DNA of 60,252 nt, taken from Pseudomonadota bacterium. GTDB taxonomy: Bacteria; Pseudomonadota; Gammaproteobacteria; Halothiobacillales; Halothiobacillaceae. The stretch spans positions 1 through 60,252 of the forward strand of contig JAJYPA010000008.1 in assembly GCA_021795795.1 (NCBI GenBank), in the 5' to 3' direction. Positions within the stretch are counted from its first letter, which is position 1. Each line of letters begins with the position of its first letter. The translations under genes and the position numbers were made by a program. The notes beneath the pieces are model-generated. The model was not told where the DNA came from, made no database searches, and saw only the letters and a program-made list of their open reading frames with translations. Shown piece by piece: positions 1 through 9,033 of the stretch.

Positions 1-37
1 AGCGGATACCCTAGCGATCGAGTGTGACACTATTATG

Positions 38-2527
38 TTAGCGATAGCTAACAGACCTCCAGACGAACGGCCACTGGCGGTCGCGGTAGGCAACAACCTG
101 CCCGGATTCCACTTCGATCGCGCCCTGATCAGCGGTGGTGAACACTGGAATTTGTCGCTGCTGATAACGTTGCAGCACCGAGGGATGCGGATGCCCGAAG
201 GGATTAAACTTACCGGCACTGATGACAGCCACTTCTGGCTGAACCGCAGCCAGGAAAGGCGGCGAGGATGAGGTTTTCGAGCCATGATGCGGCACATAAA
301 GCACATCTGATTTCAACGCAGTGCCACCCGAGTGCGCATCGACAAGCGCCTGCTCGGCTTGTGCCTCAATATCTCCGGTCAACAAGACGCTCCCCGTACG
401 ACTCTGGATGCGGAGCACACAGGAGCGATTGTTATCATTCCGATTGGCCAGTGAGGCCTGATACGTCATGAAATCCACACCATCCCACTGCCAATGCGCA
501 CCATCACGACAAGAGATGCTATCAATGCCGGGTAGCGGCACGCCGCTAATGACCGGGACACGAGGATAAACCGCCAGCACGCTGGACAATCCCCCCATAT
601 GGTCGCGCGCATGATGACTGATCACGATTTGATTCAGGTCAGAGACATGCAGTGCCCGCAGCGCGGGCACAACCGTTCGCTCGCCCGCGTCACTGTCGCC
701 AAATGCCGGCCCTGCGTCGTATAGCATCGCGTGGTGCGCGGTATGGATAACCACAGCCAACCCCTGCCCCACATCCAGAAACCAGATATCGGCCTCGCCA
801 TCCGGGATCGGTGCCGGTCGATAGAACGCAGCCGGTAAACACAGCACGAGGCCAAGATACCGGGCAGGCCAGTATTTGGGCATCAATAACCAGGCCACGC
901 CAAGCGACGCCAGCAGCAATGTCCATCCTGCGGGGGCTGCGATATGACTATCCGGCATCGCCAGTCGCAACCACTCCAGAAAGCCGAACAAGCCGTGCGC
1001 CAGGACGTTAATCGGCCACATCAGGACTGCCGCAACCGAAGGCAGAATACCGACGAAGGCCATGACCAGCAGGGAAAGCGGCGTAATCACAAAAGTAATC
1101 ACCGGCACAGCCACGATATTGGCGGGCAAGGACGACCAGGCCACGCGGTCGAACAACCACCAGACGATGGGTAGCAAGGCAAGCGTGATAATGATCTGCA
1201 GGCGGAATCCATCGCGCCAGAACGACAGCGCCGGTCGGTACTGCAACCAGAGCAGCATGATCAGCACCGCGCCAAACGAGAGCCAGAACCCCGCCGTGAG
1301 CGCATTGAACGGATCAAGCAAGAGCACACCCAACAGAGCGATCAGCCAGAGATCGAGCAATCGCCACGACCGCCCCAGCAGCAGCCCGGCCAGCAGAATC
1401 GTGATCATCAGTGCCGTGCGTTCGGTCGGTACAGACATCCCCGCCAGAAAGGCGTAGCCCCAGGCCGCAAGAACGGCCACCCCGGCGGCCACACGACGAG
1501 CGGGCAACCCTTCGCACCAGCGCGTGCGCGACCAGAGCCAGGCCGCGAGCCAGGCGAACAAGCCAGAAACCATACCCACATGCAAGCCGGAAATAGCCAG
1601 CAGATGGTTTGTGCCGGTAGCCAGCAGAGTTTCCCAGTCGTTTTGACCCAGATAATCACTATCCCCGATGGTCAAACCCAACAGCAGGCCCCGCCCACGG
1701 TCCGGTGTGCCTTGTGATTGGGAAATAGCCAGCAACTGCGTTCGCCAGTGCGAGCGAACCGATAACAGGTAGGCCGCGAATCCTTCACCTCGTTCGGCCA
1801 CTAGTATGGGCTTGCCATGAACCGATCCTGTCGCCGCGATGCGCTGGGAAAATAGCCAGCGCTCATAGTCGAACCCGCCGGGATTCGCGCTGCCATGGGG
1901 CGGTCTCAAGCGCAGATCAAATCGCCAGACCTGACCACCGTGATACTCAACCTGTTCATTAGGCGGATAACGATGATAATCACCCACACGCAATCGCTGG
2001 CCGGTTGAATAAAATCGGCAAGCCACATCGCTTTGGTTTCTATCGACTTGTACAACGCGCAACATCAACTGGGTCGCGTGCGTTGATGGACGCGGCAAGG
2101 CATCGATCATGGCCGTCACGGAGCAGGATACGGGCGCAAGCGATGACGGCGGCAACGTCTGCACGAATTTACTGATGGCGGATAACGACCACAACAAACC
2201 ACTGAGTACCGCAAAAGCAGGCACGGCAATCGTCCAGAAACGGGCAATATGCGCCGATTGCTGTAATCGCAGAATCAGAAGAACCAACAGAACCAGAACC
2301 CAAAAGGCTACCGATGGGCGCAACAGTTCACCGGCCAACGGGTTGGCGTGCAGAGATTTGGAGATAAGCGACGTCAGCCAGATCAGAGGTCCGGGCCAAC
2401 CGCCCGATGTTTCAAGAGCAGCCCAAGGCAGCAACCAGGCACCCAGGGCGCCAACAGACCACGCCAGCAACCACAGCGAACTCAATCGTGGCGAGAAGCA
2501 TCGATTTCGAACAAGCGTGCAGCTCAT
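38..2527 (-). CDS. comEC: ComEC/Rec2 DNA uptake channel
   Basis: Inner-membrane channel thought to carry single-stranded DNA into the cytoplasm during natural transformation. The 829-residue protein has the usual family length. An N-terminal hydrophobic segment is followed by a soluble region (about residues 130-260), a competence core of many membrane helices (about 275-560) and a C-terminal metallo-beta-lactamase-like domain that opens with DVGQG. Near the end, GDIEAQAE and VPHHGSKTSS are family motifs. The metal-binding block reads SHHARDHMGG at residues 637-646; the family usually has HxDxDHxGG, so the first Asp is replaced by Ala here. The ATG start at 2527 gives a natural hydrophobic N-terminus. 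No other competence gene is nearby. Confidence 0.93.
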   Translation of the reverse strand: MSCTLVRNRCFSPRLSSLWLLAWSVGALGAWLLPWAALETSGGWPGPLIWLTSLISKSLHANPLAGELLRPSVAFWVLVLLVLLILRLQQSAHIARFWTIAVPAFAVLSGLLWSLSAISKFVQTLPPSSLAPVSCSVTAMIDALPRPSTHATQLMLRVVQVDRNQSDVACRFYSTGQRLRVGDYHRYPPNEQVEYHGGQVWRFDLRLRPPHGSANPGGFDYERWLFSQRIAATGSVHGKPILVAERGEGFAAYLLSVRSHWRTQLLAISQSQGTPDRGRGLLLGLTIGDSDYLGQNDWETLLATGTNHLLAISGLHVGMVSGLFAWLAAWLWSRTRWCEGLPARRVAAGVAVLAAWGYAFLAGMSVPTERTALMITILLAGLLLGRSWRLLDLWLIALLGVLLLDPFNALTAGFWLSFGAVLIMLLWLQYRPALSFWRDGFRLQIIITLALLPIVWWLFDRVAWSSLPANIVAVPVITFVITPLSLLVMAFVGILPSVAAVLMWPINVLAHGLFGFLEWLRLAMPDSHIAAPAGWTLLLASLGVAWLLMPKYWPARYLGLVLCLPAAFYRPAPIPDGEADIWFLDVGQGLAVVIHTAHHAMLYDAGPAFGDSDAGERTVVPALRALHVSDLNQIVISHHARDHMGGLSSVLAVYPRVPVISGVPLPGIDSISCRDGAHWQWDGVDFMTYQASLANRNDNNRSCVLRIQSRTGSVLLTGDIEAQAEQALVDAHSGGTALKSDVLYVPHHGSKTSSSPPFLAAVQPEVAVISAGKFNPFGHPHPSVLQRYQQRQIPVFTTADQGAIEVESGQVVAYRDRQWPFVWRSVSYR

Positions 2528-2585
2528 GGGGCATATTCCAGTCAGAATGCGCGATTACATCAAAATAGGCAGTAAGCGCAAAGGC

Positions 2586-3387
2586 CTAGCTTTTCAACCG
2601 GAAAGCCATGCCGCCGCCCGGCAGACGTTCCACAGTGAAACGGTCGCTCAACTGCTGAGTGGACTCGGACGCACCGAGAATAAGCCGCTATGAGGCTGAA
2701 GAGAATTGGCGATCTGCTCAATGATATGGGCTTTGGTTTCACGAGAAAAATAGATCAACGCGTTTCGACAGAAAACAATATCAAATCGTCCCAAACCAAC
2801 CGGCGGATCGAGCAGATTACCGACCTGAAAACGGACACGACGCCGCACTTCTGGTTTGATAATCCAACCTTGCCCCACCACATCGAAAAATTGTTGTTTA
2901 CGCCCAGCGGATAAGCCGCGCTCAAGCGACAACGCATCGAAAACACCTGAGTTAGCCTGCTCCAATACACGCGAGGACAAATCGGTACCGATAATTTCAA
3001 CCGTAAATGGCGGTTTGATCTCGCTGACGAGCTTGCTGATCGAGTAAGGCTCCTGCCCCGAAGAACACGCCGCCTACCATATGCGAAGATTTTGCTTTTT
3101 TTGCGCCGCCGCCTCAGGAAAAAAAACATCACGCAACGCCGCAAAAGGATATTCATCCCGAAACCAGAGCGTTTCGTTGGTGGTCATCGCCTCGATAACC
3201 GAACGGGTCGGGCAGGTTCGCGACCATTGAGCAATCGCCCCATAAGCGCGTCGATGGACTCGATCTTCTGATCACGTAACACACGACTCAACCGGGTTTC
3301 TACCAGATAACGCTTATCAGCGCCCAGAAGAATGCCGCTGCGCTTTTCGAGCAACGCGCAAAACCTCTGATATTGATCAGCCTCCAT
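2586..3387 (-). pseudogene. cheR: cheR, chemoreceptor methyltransferase, decayed
   Basis: Would encode the SAM-dependent methyltransferase that methylates chemoreceptor glutamates. The N-terminal domain is readable from the ATG at 3387 (MEADQYQRFCALLEKRSGI). The frame is lost near 3200, after NGREPARPVR, and resumes in another frame at VIEAMTTNETLWFRDEYPF. A TAG at 3074-3076 then replaces the residue expected inside the SAM motif (RIW-stop-AACSSGQEPYS). Reading continues through GTDLSSRVLEQA and FDIVFCRNALIYF, a near-perfect CheR motif. It shifts again near 2690 to ILGASESTQQL and ends at the TAG at 2586-2588. About 267 codons in total match the normal CheR length, so the gene is full-length but carries two frameshifts and one nonsense codon. 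It lies 2 bases after cheV. Confidence 0.88.
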
Positions 3388-3389
3388 CC

Positions 3390-4331
3390 TTATTCCGACT
3401 CGACCAGATGTTTCGGCCGGTTACGGAGCGCCTCAGCGACGACCTTGGCCAGGTCGTCCGGGTGGAATTTGGCAATAAAACGGTCAGCACCGACGTTTTC
3501 GACCATGGCCTCGTTAAACAGCCCACTCAACGACGAGTGAAGGATGACATAAAGCGATTTGAGGCGAGGATCACGGCGAATATGGGTGGTTAGCGCATAG
3601 CCGTCCATGATCGGCATCTCGATATCCGATATGACCAGAGCGACCCGGTCGAGTTGTTCGGGGGAATCGTCTGCCCAACGGCGCAAGATATCAAAAGCTT
3701 CCTTGCCATTGTTGGCCAACACCGTTTCAAGCCCCATCTGCTTGAGCGTGTTGCGCACCTGATTCCGGGCAACCAGCGAATCATCGGCGACCAGGGCGAT
3801 GCTTTCCTTGGATGCCAACCCGCTCACCTGTTGCAATACGTCCGCAGAAATATCTTCGCGCGTACCGACCACCTTGGAGAAAATCTGCTCCACATCAATG
3901 ATCTCGACCAGCGCCTTATCCACACGGGCCACAGCAGTCAGGAAATTGGAGGTGTTCGTGCCGGTGGGCGGCGGCATGACTTCTTTCCAGGAAAGATTGA
4001 CGATGCGATCGACCGAATTAACCAGAAAGCCCTGAACCGCCCGGTTGTATTCCGTGATGATGACGAATGCCTCTTTCACCTCTTCGGGGCTCATCCGCGG
4101 GCCGCCGATGGCATCGGACAGATCGATGATCGTAATGGTATGCCCCCGCACGTCCGCGATACCGCGCACCGATGAGGTCGCCTTCGGCACGTCAGTCAAC
4201 TTAAGATAGTGAATCACTTCGCGCACTTTGAATACGTTGATTCCGAATCGCTGATCGTCAGCAAGGCCAAAAATCAACAACTCAAGTCGATTATGACCGG
4301 CGAGCTTGGTCCGGGAATCAACCAATGACAT
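3390..4331 (-). CDS. cheV: CheV chemotaxis coupling protein
   Basis: Couples chemoreceptors to the CheA kinase and adapts through its own receiver domain. The N-terminal CheW-like domain covers about residues 10-160 (LELLIFGL, FGINVFKVREV, GIADVRGHTITIIDL). A response-regulator receiver follows (about 175-305), with acidic DD near its start, the phospho-acceptor Asp in VISDIEMPIMDGY and the conserved Lys in FIAKFHPDD. The frame opens 63 bases earlier at a GTG (4394), but the ATG at 4331 gives MSLVDSRTKLAGHNRLELL, which matches the family N-terminus, so I use it; the protein is then 313 residues. The gene is intact although the downstream cheR is broken. Confidence 0.92.
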   Translation of the reverse strand: MSLVDSRTKLAGHNRLELLIFGLADDQRFGINVFKVREVIHYLKLTDVPKATSSVRGIADVRGHTITIIDLSDAIGGPRMSPEEVKEAFVIITEYNRAVQGFLVNSVDRIVNLSWKEVMPPPTGTNTSNFLTAVARVDKALVEIIDVEQIFSKVVGTREDISADVLQQVSGLASKESIALVADDSLVARNQVRNTLKQMGLETVLANNGKEAFDILRRWADDSPEQLDRVALVISDIEMPIMDGYALTTHIRRDPRLKSLYVILHSSLSGLFNEAMVENVGADRFIAKFHPDDLAKVVAEALRNRPKHLVESE

Positions 4332-4410
4332 CACGTTTTTTTCACGGTGATATTCAGCCTTATTATGTAATTGGCGCAGTTTAGCGTTTTCCACCCACGA
4401 TCACAGCGTT

Positions 4411-4932
4411 GTGCCGGGTGACTCGATCAGTATATCGGCCAAGAATAAATCTTCTTTAATTCGGGCTCGACTTCGACTGAAGGAGCCGCTGATCGTCGAA
4501 GCCGACTTGCGTATCGAACAGTTGACCGCTCTGGCTATCGAAGCGGGTGAGAAGGTATTTACCGATGGCTTCATCATTCTGCAGGAAGGCAAATACCTCG
4601 GTATCGGTCAGGTACTCGACCTGATGCACGTCATGACCGAGTTGCAGGCACGACAACATTGTCAGCTGGTTTGAAAGCATCGAAGACGCCAGCGTGATCC
4701 AGCAATCCCTGCTCTAGCCATCAGAAACCCTCCGTAAGAACACAAAATCGGCTTGCGAGTGACAGCCTCGCTCAGCTTTACACTGGCGGAACCCGGAGTG
4801 AATTTCGACACACTCTACCTCTGTGGCGACGATGCTTTGTACCAAGCCAAGCAGGAAGGGCGCAACCGAATTGAAATCGTGTGCAATCGAATCACTTTAA
4901 GCGATTCGGTCCGCCCACCCGCGGTGAACTGA
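4411..4932 (+). pseudogene. diguanylate cyclase (GGDEF) remnant, internal deletion
   Basis: Two separated pieces on the plus strand look like the flanks of one lost gene. The first (4411-4674) reads LIVEADLRIEQLTALAIE and FTDGFIILQEGKYLGIGQV, a segment found N-terminal to GGDEF domains in some diguanylate cyclases. The second (4750-4932) reads LRVTASLSFTLAEPGVNFD, then DDALYQAKQEGRNRIEI, the typical C-terminal end of a GGDEF domain. The catalytic GGDEF core between them is absent, and a stop codon and frame change separate the pieces. Neither piece could make or bind cyclic di-GMP alone. The assignment of the second piece is strong; that both come from the same gene is inference from order and strand. 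Confidence 0.7.
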
Positions 4933-4975
4933 CTCCTGCTAAGATGGGTATCGCCCACAGTCAGAGTGATATGCA

Positions 4976-5983
4976 TTGAAAAACACAGCCTATTTAGTCA
5001 TCGCCATTATGGGGTTTCCCACCCTGACCCAAGCTGTGGACTGGTCACACTGTGCGTCCCTTTCGGATGACTCGGCCCGGCTGGCCTGTTACGACAGATT
5101 AGTTTCTGATCAATCAGCCGAAGCCATCCCTTCTCACATCGACGCCACCGCCAAATCAAGCAATCAAACGGCACCGGATACCGAATCTTCGGCAGCGACC
5201 CCGAAAGCCAAGGCGCTGAACAAACGCATCGACCAGGAAAAACAGGGCAATTCAAACGCTTTTTTAATGCGCGCCTACAAGCCCAACTACTTTCTGCCGG
5301 TGACGTACACGACCAACCGTCTGGATAACTCGGTCTACGATTTCAACCCCCAGCGGATCGAGTCCAAATTTCAGCTTTCCTTCCAGTTCAATTGGTGGGA
5401 TCACCCCTTAGGCACCGACTCACGGTTCTACTTTGCCTACACCCAGCTTTCCCTGTGGCAAACGTACAACACCGAGTCTGCCCCGTTCCGGGAAACCGAT
5501 TACGAGCCAGAGGCGGGTCTGGATGTGACCGTCAATCAGAATTTCATGGGGTTGAATTTTCGCAAGGTCCGCGCGAGTTTCATCCATCAATCCAATGGCC
5601 AGGGTGGGTTGCGTTCACGCAGCTGGAACCGTCTGGCGCTGCAAACCGCCTTCGGCAACGGTAATTTTGCCGGAGCCCTACGGGGTTGGTACCGGATTCC
5701 TGAATCCAGGGAAACCGATGACAACCCGGACATCACCAACTATCTGGGATACGGCGACTTGATTCTCGCCTACAAATTCCCGACGGGCACGCTTTCCGCC
5801 ACGCTCAGAAACAACCTCAAGTCGGAAAACCGCGGGTCAATCGAAATTGATTACAGTTTTCCACTCAACAAGCATATCAAGGGCTATGTTCAGTATTTCA
5901 ATGGCTACGGTGAATCTCTGATTGATTACAACCGTTCCATCAACCGCATTGGTATCGGGATCGCACTGACAGACTGGCTGTAA
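4976..5983 (+). CDS. pldA: outer-membrane phospholipase A
   Basis: Calcium-dependent outer-membrane acyl hydrolase that degrades phospholipids misplaced in the outer leaflet. A signal peptide (MKNTAYLVIAIMGFPTLTQA) is followed by a linker with WSHCASLSDDSARLACYD, a Cys-containing motif common ahead of PldA barrels. From about residue 90 the protein is a predicted 12-strand barrel with alternating aromatic residues. The catalytic His-Ser pair lies in FIHQSNGQGGLRSRSWNR (about residues 206-223), matching the family HxSNG motif. The start is a TTG at 4976; the nearby ATG at 4971 runs straight into a stop. It lies just after the GGDEF remnant and has no obvious operon partner. Confidence 0.92.
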   Translation: MKNTAYLVIAIMGFPTLTQAVDWSHCASLSDDSARLACYDRLVSDQSAEAIPSHIDATAKSSNQTAPDTESSAATPKAKALNKRIDQEKQGNSNAFLMRAYKPNYFLPVTYTTNRLDNSVYDFNPQRIESKFQLSFQFNWWDHPLGTDSRFYFAYTQLSLWQTYNTESAPFRETDYEPEAGLDVTVNQNFMGLNFRKVRASFIHQSNGQGGLRSRSWNRLALQTAFGNGNFAGALRGWYRIPESRETDDNPDITNYLGYGDLILAYKFPTGTLSATLRNNLKSENRGSIEIDYSFPLNKHIKGYVQYFNGYGESLIDYNRSINRIGIGIALTDWL

Positions 5984-6307
5984 ACCCCATCAGAGCAGGC
6001 ACCGCATTAAACCCATAATTTTACACATGTGGGAACCTTTAAAAACCAAGTCTGGTGCAGTATCACAATCAGCACCACGCAAAGCATCTTGCACCCACTG
6101 AGTAAAAAACTTATGAGAAAAACGTTAATGTGCTATCTTTACTCGAATTCGCTGGCTTTTAATTAGCCTACTACCAACCGCCGCAGGCTGCAGCGGCCAG
6201 AGTGCAGAGAAATGAGCGGTTTGCGTCAATTAAGTTGCGATAAACCCGGCCCAACCTGCTAAATATAACGCGGTGGAACATCTGTTGCCTAGGCGGCGGG
6301 AGTGATC
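5984..6307. other. intergenic region upstream of the RND operon
   Basis: About 320 bases without a convincing gene. A short GC hairpin (GCCGC-8-GCGGC, near 6180-6197) is present. A poor promoter-like AT stretch (TAAATATAAC, near 6260) lies about 45 bases before the efflux start. No divergent regulator gene is present, which is unusual for an RND efflux operon. I see no clear operator palindrome. Confidence 0.5.
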
Positions 6308-7894
6308 ATGAGCATTGGACTTACATTTCTGGGAGCCTGCAATTTCATGCATGATTTAGCCTGTTGGCGTGATCGTTTTTCCGCCCCGATGCTGAAATTG
6401 GGCACGCTGCTATCACTGACAATGCTAGCCGGCTGTTCAGCTGTCGGGCCTGATTTTGTTGCGCCTGCCGCACCGGATATTCCCAGGTACACCGCGCAAA
6501 CAATGCCCAAAAGCACCAAAGCAACCACCGGTATAAAACAAGGTGAAGCCCAGTCCCTAAAACAAACATCATTTATTCAGGGTGATTGGTGGAAGGCATT
6601 TAACTCATACGAGCTGAACAAGCTGATTGAACAAGGCATGGCCGCAAGCCCCACGCTTGCCGCCGCTGAGTCCAAACTGGAGCAGGCTAGAGAAACCTAT
6701 TTGGCTCAATCCGGGTCAACCAAGATGCCACAGGTTAATGGGAAACTCAGCGGCCAGAAGCAGAAGACCAACAATGCCGCTTTCGGTCAGGAAGGCAATG
6801 GTCACGTCTTCGGGCTGTACAATGCGGGTGTGACCGTCAGTTACAATCTGGACCTGTTCGGTGCCAATCGCAGAGCGTTGGAAGCCTTGGCCGCACAGAC
6901 CGATTACCAGAAATATCAGCTGGATGCCGCACGGCTCACCCTGGCGGGCAACATTGCCATAGAAGCCATGACACAAGCGCTGCTGAACGACCAGATCACG
7001 ACAACCAGAAGCATCATCAGCAATCAGGAAGATCAGCTGAAACTGGTAAGGTCGCGCCTCGATTTGGGCGCTGCAACCCAAAGCGACGTGCTCACACTGC
7101 AGACCCAACTGGATCAGACCCGCGCCACTCTGCCTCCGCTGATACTCAAACGCGATCAGAGCAACCATTTGCTGGCGACACTGGTCGGACAACCGCCAAG
7201 CACGGTCATGCCTGTGTTCAGCCTGAACGATTTCACACTGCCAACCGAACTCCCCGTTGTTGTACCATCCGAATGGGTTGCCTCGCGGCCAGACATTCAG
7301 GCCTCAACGGCATTACTGCATGAGGCGTCGGCTCAATACGGTGTAGCCGTTTCGAACTTGTATCCGCAAATCAATCTATCGGCCACTTTGGGGTCTCAAG
7401 GCCTGACACCCGCCAGCCTGTTCGATGCCAACTCGATCATATGGAGTTTGATTGCTGGCCTGACACAGCCAATCTTCAACGCAGGCCTGGAATCTGGAGC
7501 CAATGCGGCCAAGGCTGCGCTTTCTGCCGCCGCAGCCAATTACCAACAGGCAGTACTCAACGGATTGCGTAATACAGCCGATGCATTGCGAGCAACCGCC
7601 ATCGATGCAGATACCCTGAATGCCCAAGCAGCGGCTGAACGCTCCGCACAGGCTTCGCTCGATCTCACGGAACAGCAAATGAGACTGGGTGCAGTGAATG
7701 CGCTCCAACTCCTGACAGCACAGCAGCAAGTCGCACAAACGCAACTGGTAACGCTGGCCGCACGCTCGCAACGACTTACCGATAGCGTCGCCTTGTATCA
7801 AGCCATGGGCGGTGGCGTACCCGCAACAGACGCGAATCAACCTCAAACCATGTCACAAAATCAAACAACCAAGCCGGAGAACACTACACCATGA
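6308..7894 (+). CDS. RND efflux outer-membrane factor lipoprotein (OprM/NodT family)
   Basis: Trimeric outer-membrane exit duct of a tripartite pump. Two repeated outer-membrane-efflux domains are seen; the first starts at DWWKAFNSYELNKLIEQ and the second includes WVASRPDIQASTALLHEA, the conserved RPDI motif. A lipobox LAGC follows the hydrophobic stretch LGTLLSLTM, and GPDF after the Cys is typical. The start is uncertain. The ATG at 6308 has a GGGAG ribosome site 5 bases upstream but puts about 40 residues before the lipid Cys. The ATG at 6389 gives a compact 16-residue lipoprotein signal but has no visible ribosome site. It overlaps the next gene by 4 bases (ATGA). Substrates cannot be read from the sequence. 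Confidence 0.9.
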   Translation: MSIGLTFLGACNFMHDLACWRDRFSAPMLKLGTLLSLTMLAGCSAVGPDFVAPAAPDIPRYTAQTMPKSTKATTGIKQGEAQSLKQTSFIQGDWWKAFNSYELNKLIEQGMAASPTLAAAESKLEQARETYLAQSGSTKMPQVNGKLSGQKQKTNNAAFGQEGNGHVFGLYNAGVTVSYNLDLFGANRRALEALAAQTDYQKYQLDAARLTLAGNIAIEAMTQALLNDQITTTRSIISNQEDQLKLVRSRLDLGAATQSDVLTLQTQLDQTRATLPPLILKRDQSNHLLATLVGQPPSTVMPVFSLNDFTLPTELPVVVPSEWVASRPDIQASTALLHEASAQYGVAVSNLYPQINLSATLGSQGLTPASLFDANSIIWSLIAGLTQPIFNAGLESGANAAKAALSAAAANYQQAVLNGLRNTADALRATAIDADTLNAQAAAERSAQASLDLTEQQMRLGAVNALQLLTAQQQVAQTQLVTLAARSQRLTDSVALYQAMGGGVPATDANQPQTMSQNQTTKPENTTP

Positions 7895-9033
7895 AGAAAG
7901 GTACCCCCATCCGCATGATCGTCATGCTGCTGCTGGTCGCGCTGGTGTTCGGCGGCATCTACGGCTTTCAGCAATTCCGCAATCAAATGATTGCCAAGGC
8001 CATTCGGGGCGGCGGCATACCACCACAGGCTGTTTCCACCACGGTAGTGGAAAATTCGCTATGGCAGCCGAAGGTGCAGGTCGTCGGCTCGTTGCAGGCT
8101 GCCCAATCTACGGATCTGGCGACCGAGGTCGGTGGACTGATTACCGGGATTCACTTTAAATCAGGCGATCAGGTGAAGGCAGGTGAAGTCTTACTAAAGC
8201 TCAATGACGCTCCACTCCAGGCGCAACTGGCACAGCTCAAGGCATCGGCATCGTTGGCCAAGCAAAACCTCGACCGCGATCGCGCGCAGCTCAAGATCAA
8301 GGCGGTGAGCCAGGCTGTTGTCGACAGCGACATGGCCACCCTCAAGGGTGCCGAAGCGCAAGTGAAACAACAAGAAGCGCTGATTGATCAGAAAACGCTC
8401 AAAGCGCCATTCACGGGCAAACTCGGTATACGCAAGGTTGATCTTGGCGAATATTTATCGGCTGGCACTGCCATCGTCAGTCTGCAAAAACTCGATCCGA
8501 TGTACCTCGACTTCACAATTCCGCAGACCGAGCTATCCCTGATCGAGGTCGGTAAGAAAATATCAATCACGACCAATGCCTTTCCTGACAAAAGCTTCGA
8601 AGGCAAAATCAGAGCGATCGAACCGCAGGCCGACACTAGTACGCGCAATATCATGGTCCGCGCCGAAATCACCAACCCCGATGGTCAGCTGATCCCCGGA
8701 CTGTTTGCAACGGCCGATGTCAATCAAGGTGAGCAAAGGCAATACCTGACGCTCCCCAGTACCGCCATTGCCTACAACCCCTACGGAAGCACCGTCTTCG
8801 TGGTCAAGGATGAAGGCAAGGACGATAAGGGTAAACCCAAGCTCTCAGTGGAACAGCGTGTTGTCACCACCGGGCCGACGCGGGGTGATCAGATTGCCGT
8901 CTTAAGTGGCCTGAAGGCGGGAGAAACCGTGGTCACCTCAGGCCAACTCAAGCTGCGCAATGGAGCTCCGGTATTCATCAACAACAGCATTCAGCCTTCA
9001 AACAATCCGCACCCCGAGGTTAAAGACCAATGA
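7891..9033 (+). CDS. RND efflux periplasmic adaptor (membrane fusion protein)
   Basis: Links the inner-membrane pump to the outer-membrane duct. One N-terminal membrane anchor (about residues 7-27) is followed by a lipoyl-like half (LATEVGGLITGIHFKSGDQV). A short alpha-hairpin (about 105-160) leads to the second lipoyl half with KAPFTGKLGIRKVDLGEYL, a strongly conserved family motif. The beta-barrel and membrane-proximal domain then end with GLKAGETVVTSGQLKLRNGA. The 380-residue length is normal for the family. There is no lipobox, so anchoring is by the N-terminal helix. It overlaps both neighbours by ATGA, which implies translational coupling. Confidence 0.93.
   Translation: MKKGTPIRMIVMLLLVALVFGGIYGFQQFRNQMIAKAIRGGGIPPQAVSTTVVENSLWQPKVQVVGSLQAAQSTDLATEVGGLITGIHFKSGDQVKAGEVLLKLNDAPLQAQLAQLKASASLAKQNLDRDRAQLKIKAVSQAVVDSDMATLKGAEAQVKQQEALIDQKTLKAPFTGKLGIRKVDLGEYLSAGTAIVSLQKLDPMYLDFTIPQTELSLIEVGKKISITTNAFPDKSFEGKIRAIEPQADTSTRNIMVRAEITNPDGQLIPGLFATADVNQGEQRQYLTLPSTAIAYNPYGSTVFVVKDEGKDDKGKPKLSVEQRVVTTGPTRGDQIAVLSGLKAGETVVTSGQLKLRNGAPVFINNSIQPSNNPHPEVKDQ

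Noticed and set aside
2755..3156. 133-residue basic minus-strand frame
   Set aside because: It is a shifted reading of the decayed cheR; the true CheR motifs lie in the neighbouring frame.
6113..6220. Short frames that look like pieces of a small lipoprotein upstream of the RND operon
   Set aside because: The signal-like part and the Cys-containing part are in different frames with stops; too short to support.
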